Positions 49,470-57,426 are shown, counted from the first letter of the stretch. The stretch is DNA of 64,000 nucleotides from Kocuria palustris (GCF_007666205.1 NZ_VDOR01000001.1:62001-126000); one strand, 5' to 3'. Program-made: numbers and translations. Notes: generated by a model not told the origin, from the sequence alone.

Positions 49470-50888
49470 ATGGCCCGCTCGTCCGGCGGGCGCCCCGTGC
49501 GCTCCTCCCACCCGTCGTGGCCGCCGCTGCGGGTGCGGGCGCTGCTCAACGGCCTGGTCGCGGTCCTGGCCGGCGTCGGTCTGCTGTGGCTGACCTGGGG
49601 CGCGCTCGACTTCACCGTCTACGACGCCTCCGCCGTCCCCGCCGCCGTGCGGATCATCGCCCTGTGGCTCGCGGTCGCCATGCCGATCGCGTGGCTGGCC
49701 ATCGGCCTGCATCTGATCGCGGCGGCCGCGCTCGGCGGCGACCGCGTCCTGCTCGCGCACGGCTCGGCCGAGTGGGAGCCCGGGCCCCGCGACGACGTGC
49801 TGCGCGGCATCCGGATCCGCCGCTGGCGGCTGGGGCTCACCGGGCAGCGCCGGATCTCCGCGCGGACCCTGGGCTGGCTGCCGGAGCTGTCCCCCTACCC
49901 CCTGGCTCCGCTGGCCGCCGGGATCCTGGTGCTGCTCGCGATGACCGCATGGATGGCCCGCGGGTACGGCCTCGGAGTCATCGCGCTGCTGCTGGCCGCG
50001 CTGTGGCTGGGCTGGCGCCTGCTGCGGGGCTGGCAGGCCTGGACCGACGTGCACGATCTGACGGGTGCCCGCACCGCGGAGGATCGCCCCCTGGCGGAGG
50101 AGGACCCCACCCCCGACGAGGCCTGGGACGAGCCCGAGGCCCCCGTCGTCGTCCTGCCCCGCGATCTCCGCGAGGAGCGGCGGTCGTCGGGCATCGCCGC
50201 CACGCGGCCGATCGACCGCGCGCACGAGGCCGCGGACGACCCCGCGGCCGGGCCGCCCCTGACCGTGGACGACGCCGAGCACCGCGCCGCCCGCCGCCGG
50301 CCCGCCCCGGAGCCGGAACCGGAACCGGACACGGCGCAGCTCGAGGTCGTGGCCGGCGACGAGCCGGACGCCCCGGCCAGGCGCGGCTCCCGCGCGTCCT
50401 CGCGCGCCGCCCGAGCTCGCACGCGGCGCGGCGACCGCCAGCCCGACGAGGGGCCTCCCGAGGTCCTGGTGGACCGCTCGGTCCAGCGCGCGATCCGCGC
50501 CAAGCAGGCCGCCCGCGAGCGTCGCCGCGCAGAGGGGGAGGGCGCCGAGGCCTCGCCGGGGCAGGGACGAGGCGGGAGCGGGCGGACCCGCCCGGGGCGC
50601 CGGGCCCCGGTGCAGCCGCGTCCTCAGGGGATGCGGGCCTACCTGGGCAGGCGGACGCGCCAGGGCCAGGAAAACTCCGGGACGCGGGCCCTGCGCGAGT
50701 CCGCGCAGCCGCCGAGGACCGCCACGCACGGAGGCGAGGAGCCGTTCGACCAGACGGGCTCGCAGCACCGGGCCGGTGGAGGCGCACCGACCGCCGCCGA
50801 TGCGATCGACGAGATCTACGGGCGGGAGGACACCGCCCCGTCCCTGCTGTCCTACCTCTCGCGCCGCCGGGACGACGGCCGCTGCTGA
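49470..50888 (+). CDS. Membrane protein with long disordered C-terminal tail
   Basis: A 472-residue protein I cannot assign. Residues ~20-190 hold about four helices in two pairs: LLNGLVAVLAGVGLLWLTWG, IIALWLAVAMPIAWLAIGLHLI, YPLAPLAAGILVLLAMTAWM and LGVIALLLAALWLGWRLL. The remaining ~280 residues are charged and disordered, switching from acidic (EEDPTPDEAWDEPEAP) to Arg-rich (ARARTRRGDRQ, AKQAARERRRAEGEG), and close with AIDEIYGREDTAPSLLSYLSRR, a short segment that may be a conserved peptide. ATG 49470 follows AGGAGG. The tail could bind RNA, DNA or a partner; that is conjecture. Confidence 0.78.
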   Translation: MARSSGGRPVRSSHPSWPPLRVRALLNGLVAVLAGVGLLWLTWGALDFTVYDASAVPAAVRIIALWLAVAMPIAWLAIGLHLIAAAALGGDRVLLAHGSAEWEPGPRDDVLRGIRIRRWRLGLTGQRRISARTLGWLPELSPYPLAPLAAGILVLLAMTAWMARGYGLGVIALLLAALWLGWRLLRGWQAWTDVHDLTGARTAEDRPLAEEDPTPDEAWDEPEAPVVVLPRDLREERRSSGIAATRPIDRAHEAADDPAAGPPLTVDDAEHRAARRRPAPEPEPEPDTAQLEVVAGDEPDAPARRGSRASSRAARARTRRGDRQPDEGPPEVLVDRSVQRAIRAKQAARERRRAEGEGAEASPGQGRGGSGRTRPGRRAPVQPRPQGMRAYLGRRTRQGQENSGTRALRESAQPPRTATHGGEEPFDQTGSQHRAGGGAPTAADAIDEIYGREDTAPSLLSYLSRRRDDGRC

Positions 50889-50905
50889 GCCCCGCGGCCG
50901 GGAGC

Positions 50906-51298
50906 TCAGTGGCCGCGCAGCTGCTCGATCTTGCGCCGATCCTTCTTGGTGGGCCGTCCCGCGCCCCGGTCGCGCCGCGGGGCGGCCGCGCGCAGCTGCG
51001 GGGGCGGCGGGGTCGAGCGGTCCTCGTAGCACTCGCGGGCCACGGGGGCGCCGACGCGCTTGAGCAGCAGCCGGCGCACCACGAGCTCCTGCTGCCAGCC
51101 GGGGCGCCGGACGGTGACCGCATCGCCCACCCGCAGCGCCTGGGCCGCCTTCACGGGCGCGCCGTTGAGCCGCACGTGGCCGGCCCGGCAGGCCGTGGTG
51201 GCCTCCGATCGCGTCTTGAAGATGCGCACCGACCACAGCCACACGTCCAGGCGGACGGAGGAGGGGCCGTTGTCCGAGGGAGCGCTCATGCCCTCCAT
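50906..51298 (-). CDS. S4-domain RNA-binding protein (Hsp15-like)
   Basis: A 130-residue protein with an S4 domain at ~15-75: VRLDVWLWSVRIFKTRSEATTACRAGHVRLNG (parts: RLDVWLWSVRIFKTRS, GHVRLNG) and VKAAQALRVGDAVTVRR. The C-terminus is basic and ends PTKKDRRKIEQLRGH, as in YrfH/Hsp15 proteins that bind stalled 50S subunits with a trapped nascent chain. ATG 51298 or the internal ATG 51289 may be used; GGAGG lies three bases ahead of the second. Monocistronic, divergent from a short rightward transcript. Confidence 0.9.
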   Translation of the reverse strand: MEGMSAPSDNGPSSVRLDVWLWSVRIFKTRSEATTACRAGHVRLNGAPVKAAQALRVGDAVTVRRPGWQQELVVRRLLLKRVGAPVARECYEDRSTPPPPQLRAAAPRRDRGAGRPTKKDRRKIEQLRGH

Positions 51299-51332
51299 GA
51301 TCCCATGCGGCAGTCGGCCGGGTCCTGTCAGG

Positions 51333-51368
51333 TGTGCTCTTGCTCACATCCGGGCCCGGGAGTAGCGT
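51333..51368 (+). promoter_or_regulatory. Promoter overlapped by a CRP/GlxR-like operator
   Basis: TTGCTC (51340-51345), 17-base spacer, TAGCGT (51363-51368) form one of the best two-box promoters in the window. TGTG-CTCTTGCT-CACA (51333-51348) covers the -35 box and fits the TGTG-N8-CACA core of CRP/GlxR sites. Overlap with -35 is typical of repression or class II activation. Confidence 0.55.
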
Positions 51369-51402
51369 GCACCGCACCACAGGCCGACAGACGGGAGTCC
51401 GG

Positions 51403-51606
51403 ATGGAGAGCGCGTTCCGCAGCGGCACCGAGACGGGCAGGGCTGCCGAAGCCGTGCAGGGACAGGCCGGAGCAGACCGCAGCAGCCGACCGGTTGACGA
51501 TCGAGCCCAGCACAACGGGAGACGGGTCATCAACACACCGGCGGCGCGCATGCGGCGCAGGCGAGAACCATCGAGAGAGCACGGTGGCGAGCCGACCCCG
51601 CAGTAG
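51403..51606 (+). CDS. Possible small basic protein, 67 residues, or short RNA
   Basis: A 67-codon frame lies inside the only transcript predicted from the CRP-controlled promoter. ATG 51403 is six bases after GGGAG. The product is polar, without hydrophobic segments, and its second half is Arg-rich (ARMRRRREPSREHGGE). No family is recognised and codon bias is not decisive. The unit from ~51375 to the hairpin at 51622-51657 is about 285 bases, so a regulatory RNA with a spurious frame is an equally good reading. Confidence 0.35.
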   Translation: MESAFRSGTETGRAAEAVQGQAGADRSSRPVDDRAQHNGRRVINTPAARMRRRREPSREHGGEPTPQ

Positions 51607-51621
51607 GACCGAGAAGACCGC

Positions 51622-51657
51622 AGGACCCCGGAGGCGATCGCGACGCCCCGGGGTCCT
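51622..51657 (+). terminator. Hairpin ending the short transcript
   Basis: Arms AGGACCCCGG (51622-51631) and CCGGGGTCCT (51648-51657), 10 bp perfect, 16 bases after the stop of the small frame. Confidence 0.6.
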
Positions 51658-51689
51658 CGCATGTCCGGGCACCCGGGCACCCGGACACA

Positions 51690-51728
51690 GAGCCGCGCCC
51701 CCGGTCGTGCAGACCGGGGGCGCGGCTC
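51690..51728 (-). terminator. Terminator of the SRPBCC gene
   Basis: A 17-bp perfect stem (51690-51706 and 51712-51728) with a GTGCA loop, 55 bases after the SRPBCC stop in the leftward direction; it may also block the convergent short transcript. A second palindrome, TGTCCGGG ... CCCGGACA, lies at 51662-51687. Confidence 0.75.
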
Positions 51729-51783
51729 GTCGTCATCACGCGCCTGCGCTCAGCCGAGCGCGGACGACGCGCGGGTCAGTCGC

Positions 51784-52251
51784 TCAGGAGGCGACCGCGG
51801 AGGCCAGCCGGTTCATGGACTGCTCCAGCTCCTCCTCGGAGATCATCGGGAAGTGGACCTTCTTGAGGATCTCCGGGTTGGCGTCCTTCCAGGTGTAGGT
51901 CTGGGTGACGCGCGTCTGGGTCTCGCCCAGGTTCTCGAGCTCCCAGACCCACTCCCAGCCGTTGTCCTCGACCGTGGTGCCCTGTTTGGCGGGCTTCCAG
52001 GCGATCAGCTTGTTGGGGTCGAAGCCGGTGACCGTGTTGTCGGTCTTGTACTCCCCGCCCTGGTCGTCGCGGTACATGTCCATCGTGAAGACGTCGCCGA
52101 CCTTCTCGATGCGCTGGTCCGAGCCGTTCTTGACGCTGCCCGAGCCGTCGATGTCGACGTGGCGGGCAGGGAGGGACAGGACCTCGAAGATGTCGGCGGC
52201 AGCGGCGTCGATCTCGCGGGTGACGATGACCGAGGTGTCATTGGTCGTCAT
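51784..52251 (-). CDS. SRPBCC (START-like) family protein
   Basis: A 155-residue protein of the polyketide cyclase/dehydrase SRPBCC fold. It starts SVIVTREIDAAAADIFEVLSLPARHVDIDGSG (parts: REIDAAAADIFEVLS, RHVDIDGSG), then VFTMDMYRDDQGGEYKTDN, IAWKPAKQGT and TRVTQTYTWKDAN, the usual order of strand-rich elements in ligand-binding SRPBCC proteins. ATG 52251 is chosen over 52269 because AAAGGAG is correctly spaced. A promoter TTGTGA-N18-TACTGT (52291-52320) gives a short leader. Ligand unknown. Confidence 0.85.
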   Translation of the reverse strand: MTTNDTSVIVTREIDAAAADIFEVLSLPARHVDIDGSGSVKNGSDQRIEKVGDVFTMDMYRDDQGGEYKTDNTVTGFDPNKLIAWKPAKQGTTVEDNGWEWVWELENLGETQTRVTQTYTWKDANPEILKKVHFPMISEEELEQSMNRLASAVAS

Positions 52252-52290
52252 GAGGAGGTCTCCTTTCATGAGGTGGCGTTCGCGGGCTCC

Positions 52291-52320
52291 ACAGTAGGAA
52301 GCCTGCGGCCCCGATCACAA
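52291..52320 (-). promoter_or_regulatory. SRPBCC gene promoter
   Basis: Minus strand TTGTGA (52315-52320), 18 bases, TACTGT (52291-52296), then about 34 bases to AAAGGAG and the ATG at 52251. Confidence 0.55.
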
Positions 52321-52360
52321 CGACGTTCTCCCGTAGGTGAACACCTCGGTCGCCCCTGGC

Positions 52361-52366
52361 TAGGCT
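52361..52366 (+). promoter_or_regulatory. Leaderless -10 box of the sugar kinase gene
   Basis: TAGGCT-GAGCGC-ATG: six bases between box and start codon. A GTGAAC at 52337-52342 could serve as -35 with an 18-base spacer. There is no ribosome site. Confidence 0.55.
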
Positions 52367-52372
52367 GAGCGC

Positions 52373-53347
52373 ATGAAAGGGCAGCTGCGGACCGTGCTCG
52401 GCCTGGACATCGGCGGGACCTCGACCCGCGGTCTGCGCGCCGACGGCCCCGCAGGAGCGCCGGCGCGCGAGCTGCGCCTCCGCGCGGAGGCCTCCGGCGG
52501 CAGCGCGAACATCCAGAACGTCTCGTCGGACGCGGCCCGCGACGTGCTCTCCCGAGTGCTGGGCGAGCTGGGCGCGAAGGACGTCGCCGCCTTCGGACGC
52601 ACGGACGTCGTGATCGGCGCCGGGGGCGTCGACACCGACGCGGACGCGCAGCGCCTGCGCGGCCTCGTGCTCGAAGCCGCCCCTGGGCTGGCGGGCGCCT
52701 CCCTCCGGATCGTGCACGACACGCGCCTGCTGCTGGCCGCCGCCGGCGCGGACACCGGGATCGCCCTGATCGCGGGGACCGGCTCGGTCGCCTGGGGGTG
52801 CTCCCCGGACGGGTGCGAGGCCCGCCGCGGCGGCTGGGGCTACCTGCTCGGCGACGAGGGCAGCGCCTGGTGGCTGGGGCGCGAGGCCGCGCGCCGGGCC
52901 CTGGCCCGCGCGGACTCCGGAGCCCCCGCCGATGCGCTCGACCGCGCCGTGCTCGCCGCTCGCGGGCTGCGGCGGCCCTCCGAGCTGATCGGCGACTTCC
53001 ATGCGCACCCGGACCGGACCGCGTGGGCGAGCCTGGCGGCCGAGGTCGATCGCTGCGCTCGGCACGGCCACGACGGCGCCCGCGCGCTGCTCCGGACCGC
53101 CGCCGGAGAGCTGATCCGCCTGGCGGCCGGCGTGGGCGAGCAGCTCGGGCTCACGGGCCCGCTCGTGGTCGGCGGCGGCCTGACGGCGTCGTCCCTCCTG
53201 GTCGAGGCCCTGGCCGACCGGGCCGGCGGGGCCGGGCTGGCCGCCCCGCTGCCGCTGAGCGAGCCGCCCGTCCGGGGCGCGCTGCACCTGGCCGACCGCC
53301 CGCCGGCCCCGGCCGGCGCGCCAGCAGGGGCCGAGCCGCCCGCGTAG
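52373..53347 (+). CDS. BadF/BadG-type sugar kinase (N-acetylglucosamine kinase-like)
   Basis: A 324-residue ASKHA-fold ATPase. Phosphate 1: TVLGLDIGGTSTRGL (about 7-21); connecting: LRIVHDTRLLLAAAG; phosphate 2: IALIAGTGSVAWGCS; then GGWGYLLGDEGSAWWLGREAARR, diagnostic of BadF/BcrD-type N-acetylglucosamine kinases. The adenosine motif LVVGGGLTASSLLVE is near the end. It probably phosphorylates GlcNAc from cell-wall recycling. Leaderless start. Its stop codon TAG doubles as the first half of the -10 box (TAGGCT, 53345-53350) of the next gene. Confidence 0.88.
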   Translation: MKGQLRTVLGLDIGGTSTRGLRADGPAGAPARELRLRAEASGGSANIQNVSSDAARDVLSRVLGELGAKDVAAFGRTDVVIGAGGVDTDADAQRLRGLVLEAAPGLAGASLRIVHDTRLLLAAAGADTGIALIAGTGSVAWGCSPDGCEARRGGWGYLLGDEGSAWWLGREAARRALARADSGAPADALDRAVLAARGLRRPSELIGDFHAHPDRTAWASLAAEVDRCARHGHDGARALLRTAAGELIRLAAGVGEQLGLTGPLVVGGGLTASSLLVEALADRAGGAGLAAPLPLSEPPVRGALHLADRPPAPAGAPAGAEPPA

Positions 53348-53350
53348 GCT
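53345..53350 (+). promoter_or_regulatory. -10 box overlapping the sugar kinase stop codon
   Basis: TAGGCT, whose TAG is the kinase stop; the predicted leader to the next gene is about 32 bases and includes AAAGAGG before GTG 53389. Confidence 0.45.
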
Positions 53351-53388
53351 CGGGCACGACATCCCTTCCGACGAAAGAGGTGCCGATC

Positions 53389-54726
53389 GTGTCTCCGAAC
53401 CGCTCTCGCGGCTCCACCGGAGGATCCGCCGACCGCCCGGACGACGCCTCGTCCGGGCCGCTGTCCTGTCCGTCCCGGCTGCTGCAGGCCGGCCCCGATC
53501 AGCTGCGCCCGCTCACCGCGCAGCCCGAGGCCTCCCGCGAGTCGCTGCGCGCCGTCGCCGCGGACTCCTCGGCGGCCGTCGAGGACCGGATCGCCGCGGC
53601 CGTCCTGCTGGACGCCGTGCTCGACGATCCCCGCGCCGCGGAGACGGTCGCCGCGGAGGACGCCGAGACGCCGGAGGCGCTGCGCCTGCGGTTCTCCCCT
53701 CAGCTGCGCCCGTCGGCGGCCAGGATCCTCGGCACGCCGGCCACGATGCGCCTGCTGACGTGGGCCGCCGAGAGCACCCCGGGGGCTCCGCCCGTCGAGG
53801 CCGCGGAGGCCGCCGCGCACCTGGGCGTCGACGACGACGGCCGAATCTACGGGCGCGTCTCCCAGCGAGCCGTGCAGATCGCCGAGCACGGCGGCCTGGG
53901 CCGGGCCGCGAAGGATCGCCTGCGCACCTTCACGGACGCGCTCGGGGCCGCGGACCAGCAGGCCAGGAGGCAGCGGGCCGAGCGCGCGGCCTCCCGCCCC
54001 GATGTCGCCGCTGCCTCGGAGCAGGACCCCGCTTCGGAGGCGCCCGCCTCCGATCCGCGCACACGGGCGGCCCCCGAGGCCCCTGCCCGCCGGGGCCCTG
54101 AGGAGCCGGGGCCGGACCCGCACGATGCCGACGACGACGCGGCACCGGCCTCGTGGACCTCGGCGGACGATGCGGCCCTGGCCTCCATGCTCGGCCACGG
54201 CGCCGACGCGCCGAAGGACGAGCGCGGGCTGGAGGACCGCGACCGGGACGGGCAGGGCCCGGGCACCGCATCGGCACGGGACAAGGGCGACGACGGCCGC
54301 GGGCCGTCGTCGCCCGCCGTCGGCGGCGCCATCGCCGCCTCCGGATCCGGTCCGGGCCGCGATGCCCCGGCGGATCCGATGGCCGGGCAGCAGCCGCCGG
54401 AGGCCCCGGCGTTCGGCCGCCCCGTCGGCTTCGACGGCGGCGCCGACGGCACCGCCGGGTCGGGCGCCTCAGCAGCCGGCGGGCCCGGGGGCCCGCTGGA
54501 GGAGGGCGTCGACGACCGGCCGGGGACCGGGCCGGGATACGGCCCCACCGGAGGGACGACCGGCACGGAGCCGCCGCGCTCCTACGACTTCCGCTATCTC
54601 GGCGACGACACGAGGTCGCCGAGCAGCGAGGCCGAGAAGGCGGAGTTCCGGACCACGCTGCGCAATTGGGGCCTGTTCGCTCTGGCCCTGGTCTTCGTGC
54701 TGATCATCGTGGGCATCATCATCTGA
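53389..54726 (+). CDS. Tail-anchored protein with long disordered middle, unknown function
   Basis: A 445-residue protein. Residues ~25-190 look helical and structured (RLLQAGPDQLRPLTAQPEAS, AAVLLDAVLDDPRAAETVA, DDDGRIYGRVSQRAVQIAEHG, AKDRLRTFTDALGAADQQA), followed by ~210 residues of acidic/Pro/Gly-rich low complexity. A C-terminal helix WGLFALALVFVLIIVGIII is the last 19 residues, so the protein is tail-anchored with its bulk in the cytoplasm. GTG 53389 is used (AAAGAGG eight bases ahead); GTG 53380 is possible. No family recognised. A 34-bp perfect palindrome follows. Confidence 0.78.
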   Translation: MSPNRSRGSTGGSADRPDDASSGPLSCPSRLLQAGPDQLRPLTAQPEASRESLRAVAADSSAAVEDRIAAAVLLDAVLDDPRAAETVAAEDAETPEALRLRFSPQLRPSAARILGTPATMRLLTWAAESTPGAPPVEAAEAAAHLGVDDDGRIYGRVSQRAVQIAEHGGLGRAAKDRLRTFTDALGAADQQARRQRAERAASRPDVAAASEQDPASEAPASDPRTRAAPEAPARRGPEEPGPDPHDADDDAAPASWTSADDAALASMLGHGADAPKDERGLEDRDRDGQGPGTASARDKGDDGRGPSSPAVGGAIAASGSGPGRDAPADPMAGQQPPEAPAFGRPVGFDGGADGTAGSGASAAGGPGGPLEEGVDDRPGTGPGYGPTGGTTGTEPPRSYDFRYLGDDTRSPSSEAEKAEFRTTLRNWGLFALALVFVLIIVGIII

Positions 54727-54750
54727 TCCCCGTGCCGATCCGGCCGCGAT

Positions 54751-54784
54751 GAAGGCCCTGCCCCCTCGAGGGGGCAGGGCCTTC
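54751..54784. terminator. Perfect 34-bp palindromic bidirectional terminator
   Basis: A fully self-complementary 34-base palindrome with TCGA at its centre and arms GAAGGCCCTGCCCCC / GGGGGCAGGGCCTTC. It lies 25 bases after the stop of the tail-anchored gene and 55 after that of the convergent lipoprotein, serving both. Confidence 0.85.
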
Positions 54785-54838
54785 CGCGGTCCTCGCCGCC
54801 GGGCCGGGGACCGAGCGCCTGTCCGGCCGCTCGCCCGA

Positions 54839-55837
54839 TCACTTCGCGGTGAACTCCCACGGGCCGTTGGACTCGACCGTGATGAAGTACTCCTCGTCCG
54901 GCAGCTCCATGGTGCCCTCGCCCGGTCCCTGCTCGTTGAAGACCGTCTGCGCGGTGGGGCCGTCCGGGTCGGCCGTCTCGGCCTTGACGATGAAGTTGCC
55001 GTCGCCCTCGACCTCGACGTCGAAGCCGGTCTTCTCCTCGCCCTGCCAGTGGAAGACCTTGGCCCCGTCGCCCTTGACGGACTGGCCGGCGGAGACGTCC
55101 GGGATGTCCTCGATCGAGTAGACGTCGAACTCCCACTCGACGCCGTCCTCGGCCTCGACCTCGACATCGGTGATCCGATCGTCCATCCAGTAGGGGTCCT
55201 CGAAGCTGATGCCGGTCTGGCCGTTGCCGATGCCGCCCATGGACACGGACGATCCGTCGGTGCGCTGGCCCGTGAAGTAGGTGTACGAGTGATTGCCGCC
55301 GGTGGCCTTGCGGCTCGTGTAGACCGGGGCGTCCTCGCCGTCAGGGTGCTCGAGGGCGAACGTCGCATTGCCGGTCCCGGACTCCGACTGCGCCGGCTCG
55401 GCATCGGGGAGACCGGAGAGCTCGACGGTGCCGCCCGAGGCCGCGGCGGCGCCGGACCCGCTCTCCGCGTCGTCGGCGGAGGGCTCCTCCGACGGCTCGG
55501 GCGAGGAGGTCTCGGAGGCGTCCTCCGAGGGCTGCTGGCTGCTCGGCTCCTCCGCAGGCGACGACTCCGCCGACGAGCTCTCCTCGGATCCGCCGGCGCC
55601 CTCGGAGGCCGAGGGGTCGTCGCCCCCCTCATCCGCGGACGGGACGCAGCCCGCCAGGACCAGCCCGGCGCTCAGCGACAGCGCGCCCAGGACCAGCGGC
55701 GAGCGCCGCCTGCGCGCTCCCTCGTCCGGGCGGGGTCGGCCGATCCCGGCGCCGGGATGTCCGGCGGCGGACTGACCGGCGCCGGTCTGCTCGGGGTTCT
55801 GGGGATGCTCGGGGGTCTCGGGGGTCCGAAAGCGCAT
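54839..55837 (-). CDS. Lipoprotein with acidic Ser-rich linker, paralog A
   Basis: A 332-residue secreted lipoprotein. The n-region is long (~45 residues, ending GARRRRSPLV) before the signal helix and lipobox LSLSAGLVLAGC (Cys ~64). A Ser/Glu/Pro-rich linker (~70 residues) reaches a C-terminal beta-rich domain with two similar halves: FALEHPDGEDAPVYTSRKA ... and FHWQGEEKTGFDVEVEGDGNFIV (parts), ending EEYFITVESNGPWEFTAK. The closing pattern EYxITVxxxGxWxF and NFIV/VFNE blocks recur in the lipoproteins at 57487 and 58690. GGAGAGG precedes the ATG. Function unknown; surface ligand binding is plausible. Confidence 0.85.
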   Translation of the reverse strand: MRFRTPETPEHPQNPEQTGAGQSAAGHPGAGIGRPRPDEGARRRRSPLVLGALSLSAGLVLAGCVPSADEGGDDPSASEGAGGSEESSSAESSPAEEPSSQQPSEDASETSSPEPSEEPSADDAESGSGAAAASGGTVELSGLPDAEPAQSESGTGNATFALEHPDGEDAPVYTSRKATGGNHSYTYFTGQRTDGSSVSMGGIGNGQTGISFEDPYWMDDRITDVEVEAEDGVEWEFDVYSIEDIPDVSAGQSVKGDGAKVFHWQGEEKTGFDVEVEGDGNFIVKAETADPDGPTAQTVFNEQGPGEGTMELPDEEYFITVESNGPWEFTAK

Positions 55838-56077
55838 GGGGGGTCCTCTCCGCAGTGGGTCGGCGGGCGCCGGGGGCCAGCCGTGTGAGGTCCATCATCC
55901 TCCGCTTATTCCCTAACGCACATCATTTTCCCAGCATGACCGTCCATGACAGCGACAGGCGGAGCAGCCGGGGTGCCGGCGACGGCCACGCAGTCATAGG
56001 CTCGAGGCGGGCGGCATCGTCGAGACGAGCGCGCCCGCAGCCCTTCGCAGGACACGATCGACCCGCAGGAGCAGCAG

Positions 56078-56605
56078 ATGACCGCAGCGCAGCAGATCCT
56101 CAGCGACCTCGCCCGTCGCTCCTCCCGGACCGCAGGCCTGGTGCTCGACGGCCTGAGCCTCGAGGATGCGCACACCCAGCCGGGAGGGACCCACAACTCC
56201 ATCGTGTGGCTCGTGTGGCATGCGGCGCGCCAGGAGGACGTCCAGGTCGCGCAGCTGACCGGCCAGGAGCAGGTCTGGACGGCCGGCGCCTGGGCCGACC
56301 GTCTGGGCATCGACCGCGGAGCCGACGACTTCGGCTTCGGGGACACCGTCCAGCAGGTCGGGCAGGTCACCACGACGTCGCTCGACGATCTGGCCGCCTA
56401 CCTCGAGGCCGTGACGGAGCACGCGGCGCAGCACGTCGAGACCCTGTCGGACGAGGCCCTCGTGGGGGTCGTCGACGACTCCTACGACCCGCCCGTCACG
56501 CGCGCCGTCCGGCTGGTCTCGACCTTCGAGGACGCCTCGACCCACCTGGGGCAGGCCGCCTACGCCCGCAGCCTCGTGGAGAGCGGCTGGTCGATCGGCT
56601 TCTGA
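56078..56605 (+). CDS. DinB/DUF664 family protein, mycothiol-dependent enzyme candidate
   Basis: A 175-residue four-helix-bundle protein. ILSDLARRSSRTAGLVLDGLS starts the fold; the metal-binding histidines would be in NSIVWLVWHAARQEDVQ (first His) and DASTHLGQAAYARSLVE (last His). This is the DUF664 branch of DinB-like proteins, several of which use mycothiol in actinobacteria as transferases. AGGAG precedes ATG 56078, and TAGGCT at 55997-56002 is the probable -10. It sits between two of the three lipoprotein paralogs with no obvious link. Confidence 0.82.
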   Translation: MTAAQQILSDLARRSSRTAGLVLDGLSLEDAHTQPGGTHNSIVWLVWHAARQEDVQVAQLTGQEQVWTAGAWADRLGIDRGADDFGFGDTVQQVGQVTTTSLDDLAAYLEAVTEHAAQHVETLSDEALVGVVDDSYDPPVTRAVRLVSTFEDASTHLGQAAYARSLVESGWSIGF

Positions 56606-56657
56606 GGCCCCGCCGCCCGCACCGGGACGCTGGACCCCGGCTCGGCCCGTCGACGGG

Positions 56658-57320
56658 TCAGCCCGTCAGCCCGGAGTACCACCGCCACGTGCGGTCCTTG
56701 TCCGCGGTCATCGACCCGGACACGATCCACGCGACGTCGTCGGTGTCCAGCGGGAAGAGCGGGCGCCGAGCCGCCTCCTCCCCCGGGAGGTCGGCGGCGC
56801 CGGAGTCCGTCTCCGGAGCGCCGTCGACGAGGCCCGCCCACGGGTCCTCCTGAAGCTCCTCCGGACGCGCCAGGCTCCACAGCTGGGCGAATCCAAGCGT
56901 CCGCCCGCACCGGTCGGCCAGCTCACGAGCGGTCTCGTCCGCATCCTGCGCCCCGCGCATCGGCTCCCCGTCCGCGCAGCGCACCTGCTGGGCGCCGCTC
57001 GGCGCGGCCTGCTCGCCGGGGGTCCGCGCATCCGCGACCTGCAGGAAGGCCGTCAGCAGCGCCAGGCAGGCATCCAGCACGCGCAGATCCGGGTCCGCTC
57101 CCTCGGACGCTCCCGGATGGTCGGTCGCAGCGGACGCCCCTTCGTCGAGCTGCTCCCAGGCCCAGCGCAGCCAGGACCACTGCTCTCGGGAGCCGGGCCG
57201 CACCTGGGGCCGCCACCGGGCCGCCGCGCTGCCCCAGCGCTCGTCGAGCTCGACGGCCCCGGCGACCTCGGAGTCCCGGGGCTGCTGCGGCGGAGGCGGG
57301 GGCGCGGGGTGGCTGAACAT
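56658..57320 (-). CDS. Hypothetical soluble protein, 220 residues
   Basis: No family recognised. A Pro-rich N-terminus (SHPAPPPPPQQPRD) precedes a region rich in Trp (EQWSWLRWAWEQLDEG), then a helix LDACLALLTAFLQVADA, an acidic middle and the C-terminus DDVAWIVSGSMTADKDRTWRWYSG. No signal peptide or membrane helix. ATG 57320 is exactly six bases after TAGCCT (57327-57332), supporting a leaderless start. The stop faces the DinB gene stop, with no clear hairpin between. Confidence 0.7.
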   Translation of the reverse strand: MFSHPAPPPPPQQPRDSEVAGAVELDERWGSAAARWRPQVRPGSREQWSWLRWAWEQLDEGASAATDHPGASEGADPDLRVLDACLALLTAFLQVADARTPGEQAAPSGAQQVRCADGEPMRGAQDADETARELADRCGRTLGFAQLWSLARPEELQEDPWAGLVDGAPETDSGAADLPGEEAARRPLFPLDTDDVAWIVSGSMTADKDRTWRWYSGLTG

Positions 57321-57326
57321 GCTGCC

Positions 57327-57332
57327 AGGCTA
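57327..57332 (-). promoter_or_regulatory. Leaderless -10 box of the 220-residue protein
   Basis: Minus strand TAGCCT-GGCAGC-ATG; no ribosome site. Confidence 0.5.
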
Positions 57333-57376
57333 CTGACCGCGGCGGGTCGCCGCCGGACACCGCGCAGCGCGCACGG

Positions 57377-57426
57377 CGCAGCCGCGCCGCGGCACCGCTG
57401 TCGAGCGGATCCGCGGCGCGGCTGCG
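57377..57426 (-). terminator. Terminator of lipoprotein paralog B
   Basis: A 16-bp perfect stem (57377-57392 and 57411-57426) whose 18-base loop folds again as CCGCT-GTCG-AGCGG, 61 bases after the stop of the lipoprotein gene. Confidence 0.7.

Noticed and set aside
51375-51660. RNase P RNA, SRP RNA or tmRNA
   Set aside because: The short transcript lacks the conserved core sequences of these RNAs; GGAGTCCGG resembles part of the RNase P core only superficially.
51662-51687. Palindrome TGTCCGGG...CCCGGACA as an operator
   Set aside because: It lies between two terminators with no promoter beside it, so a chance or terminator-associated GC palindrome is more likely.
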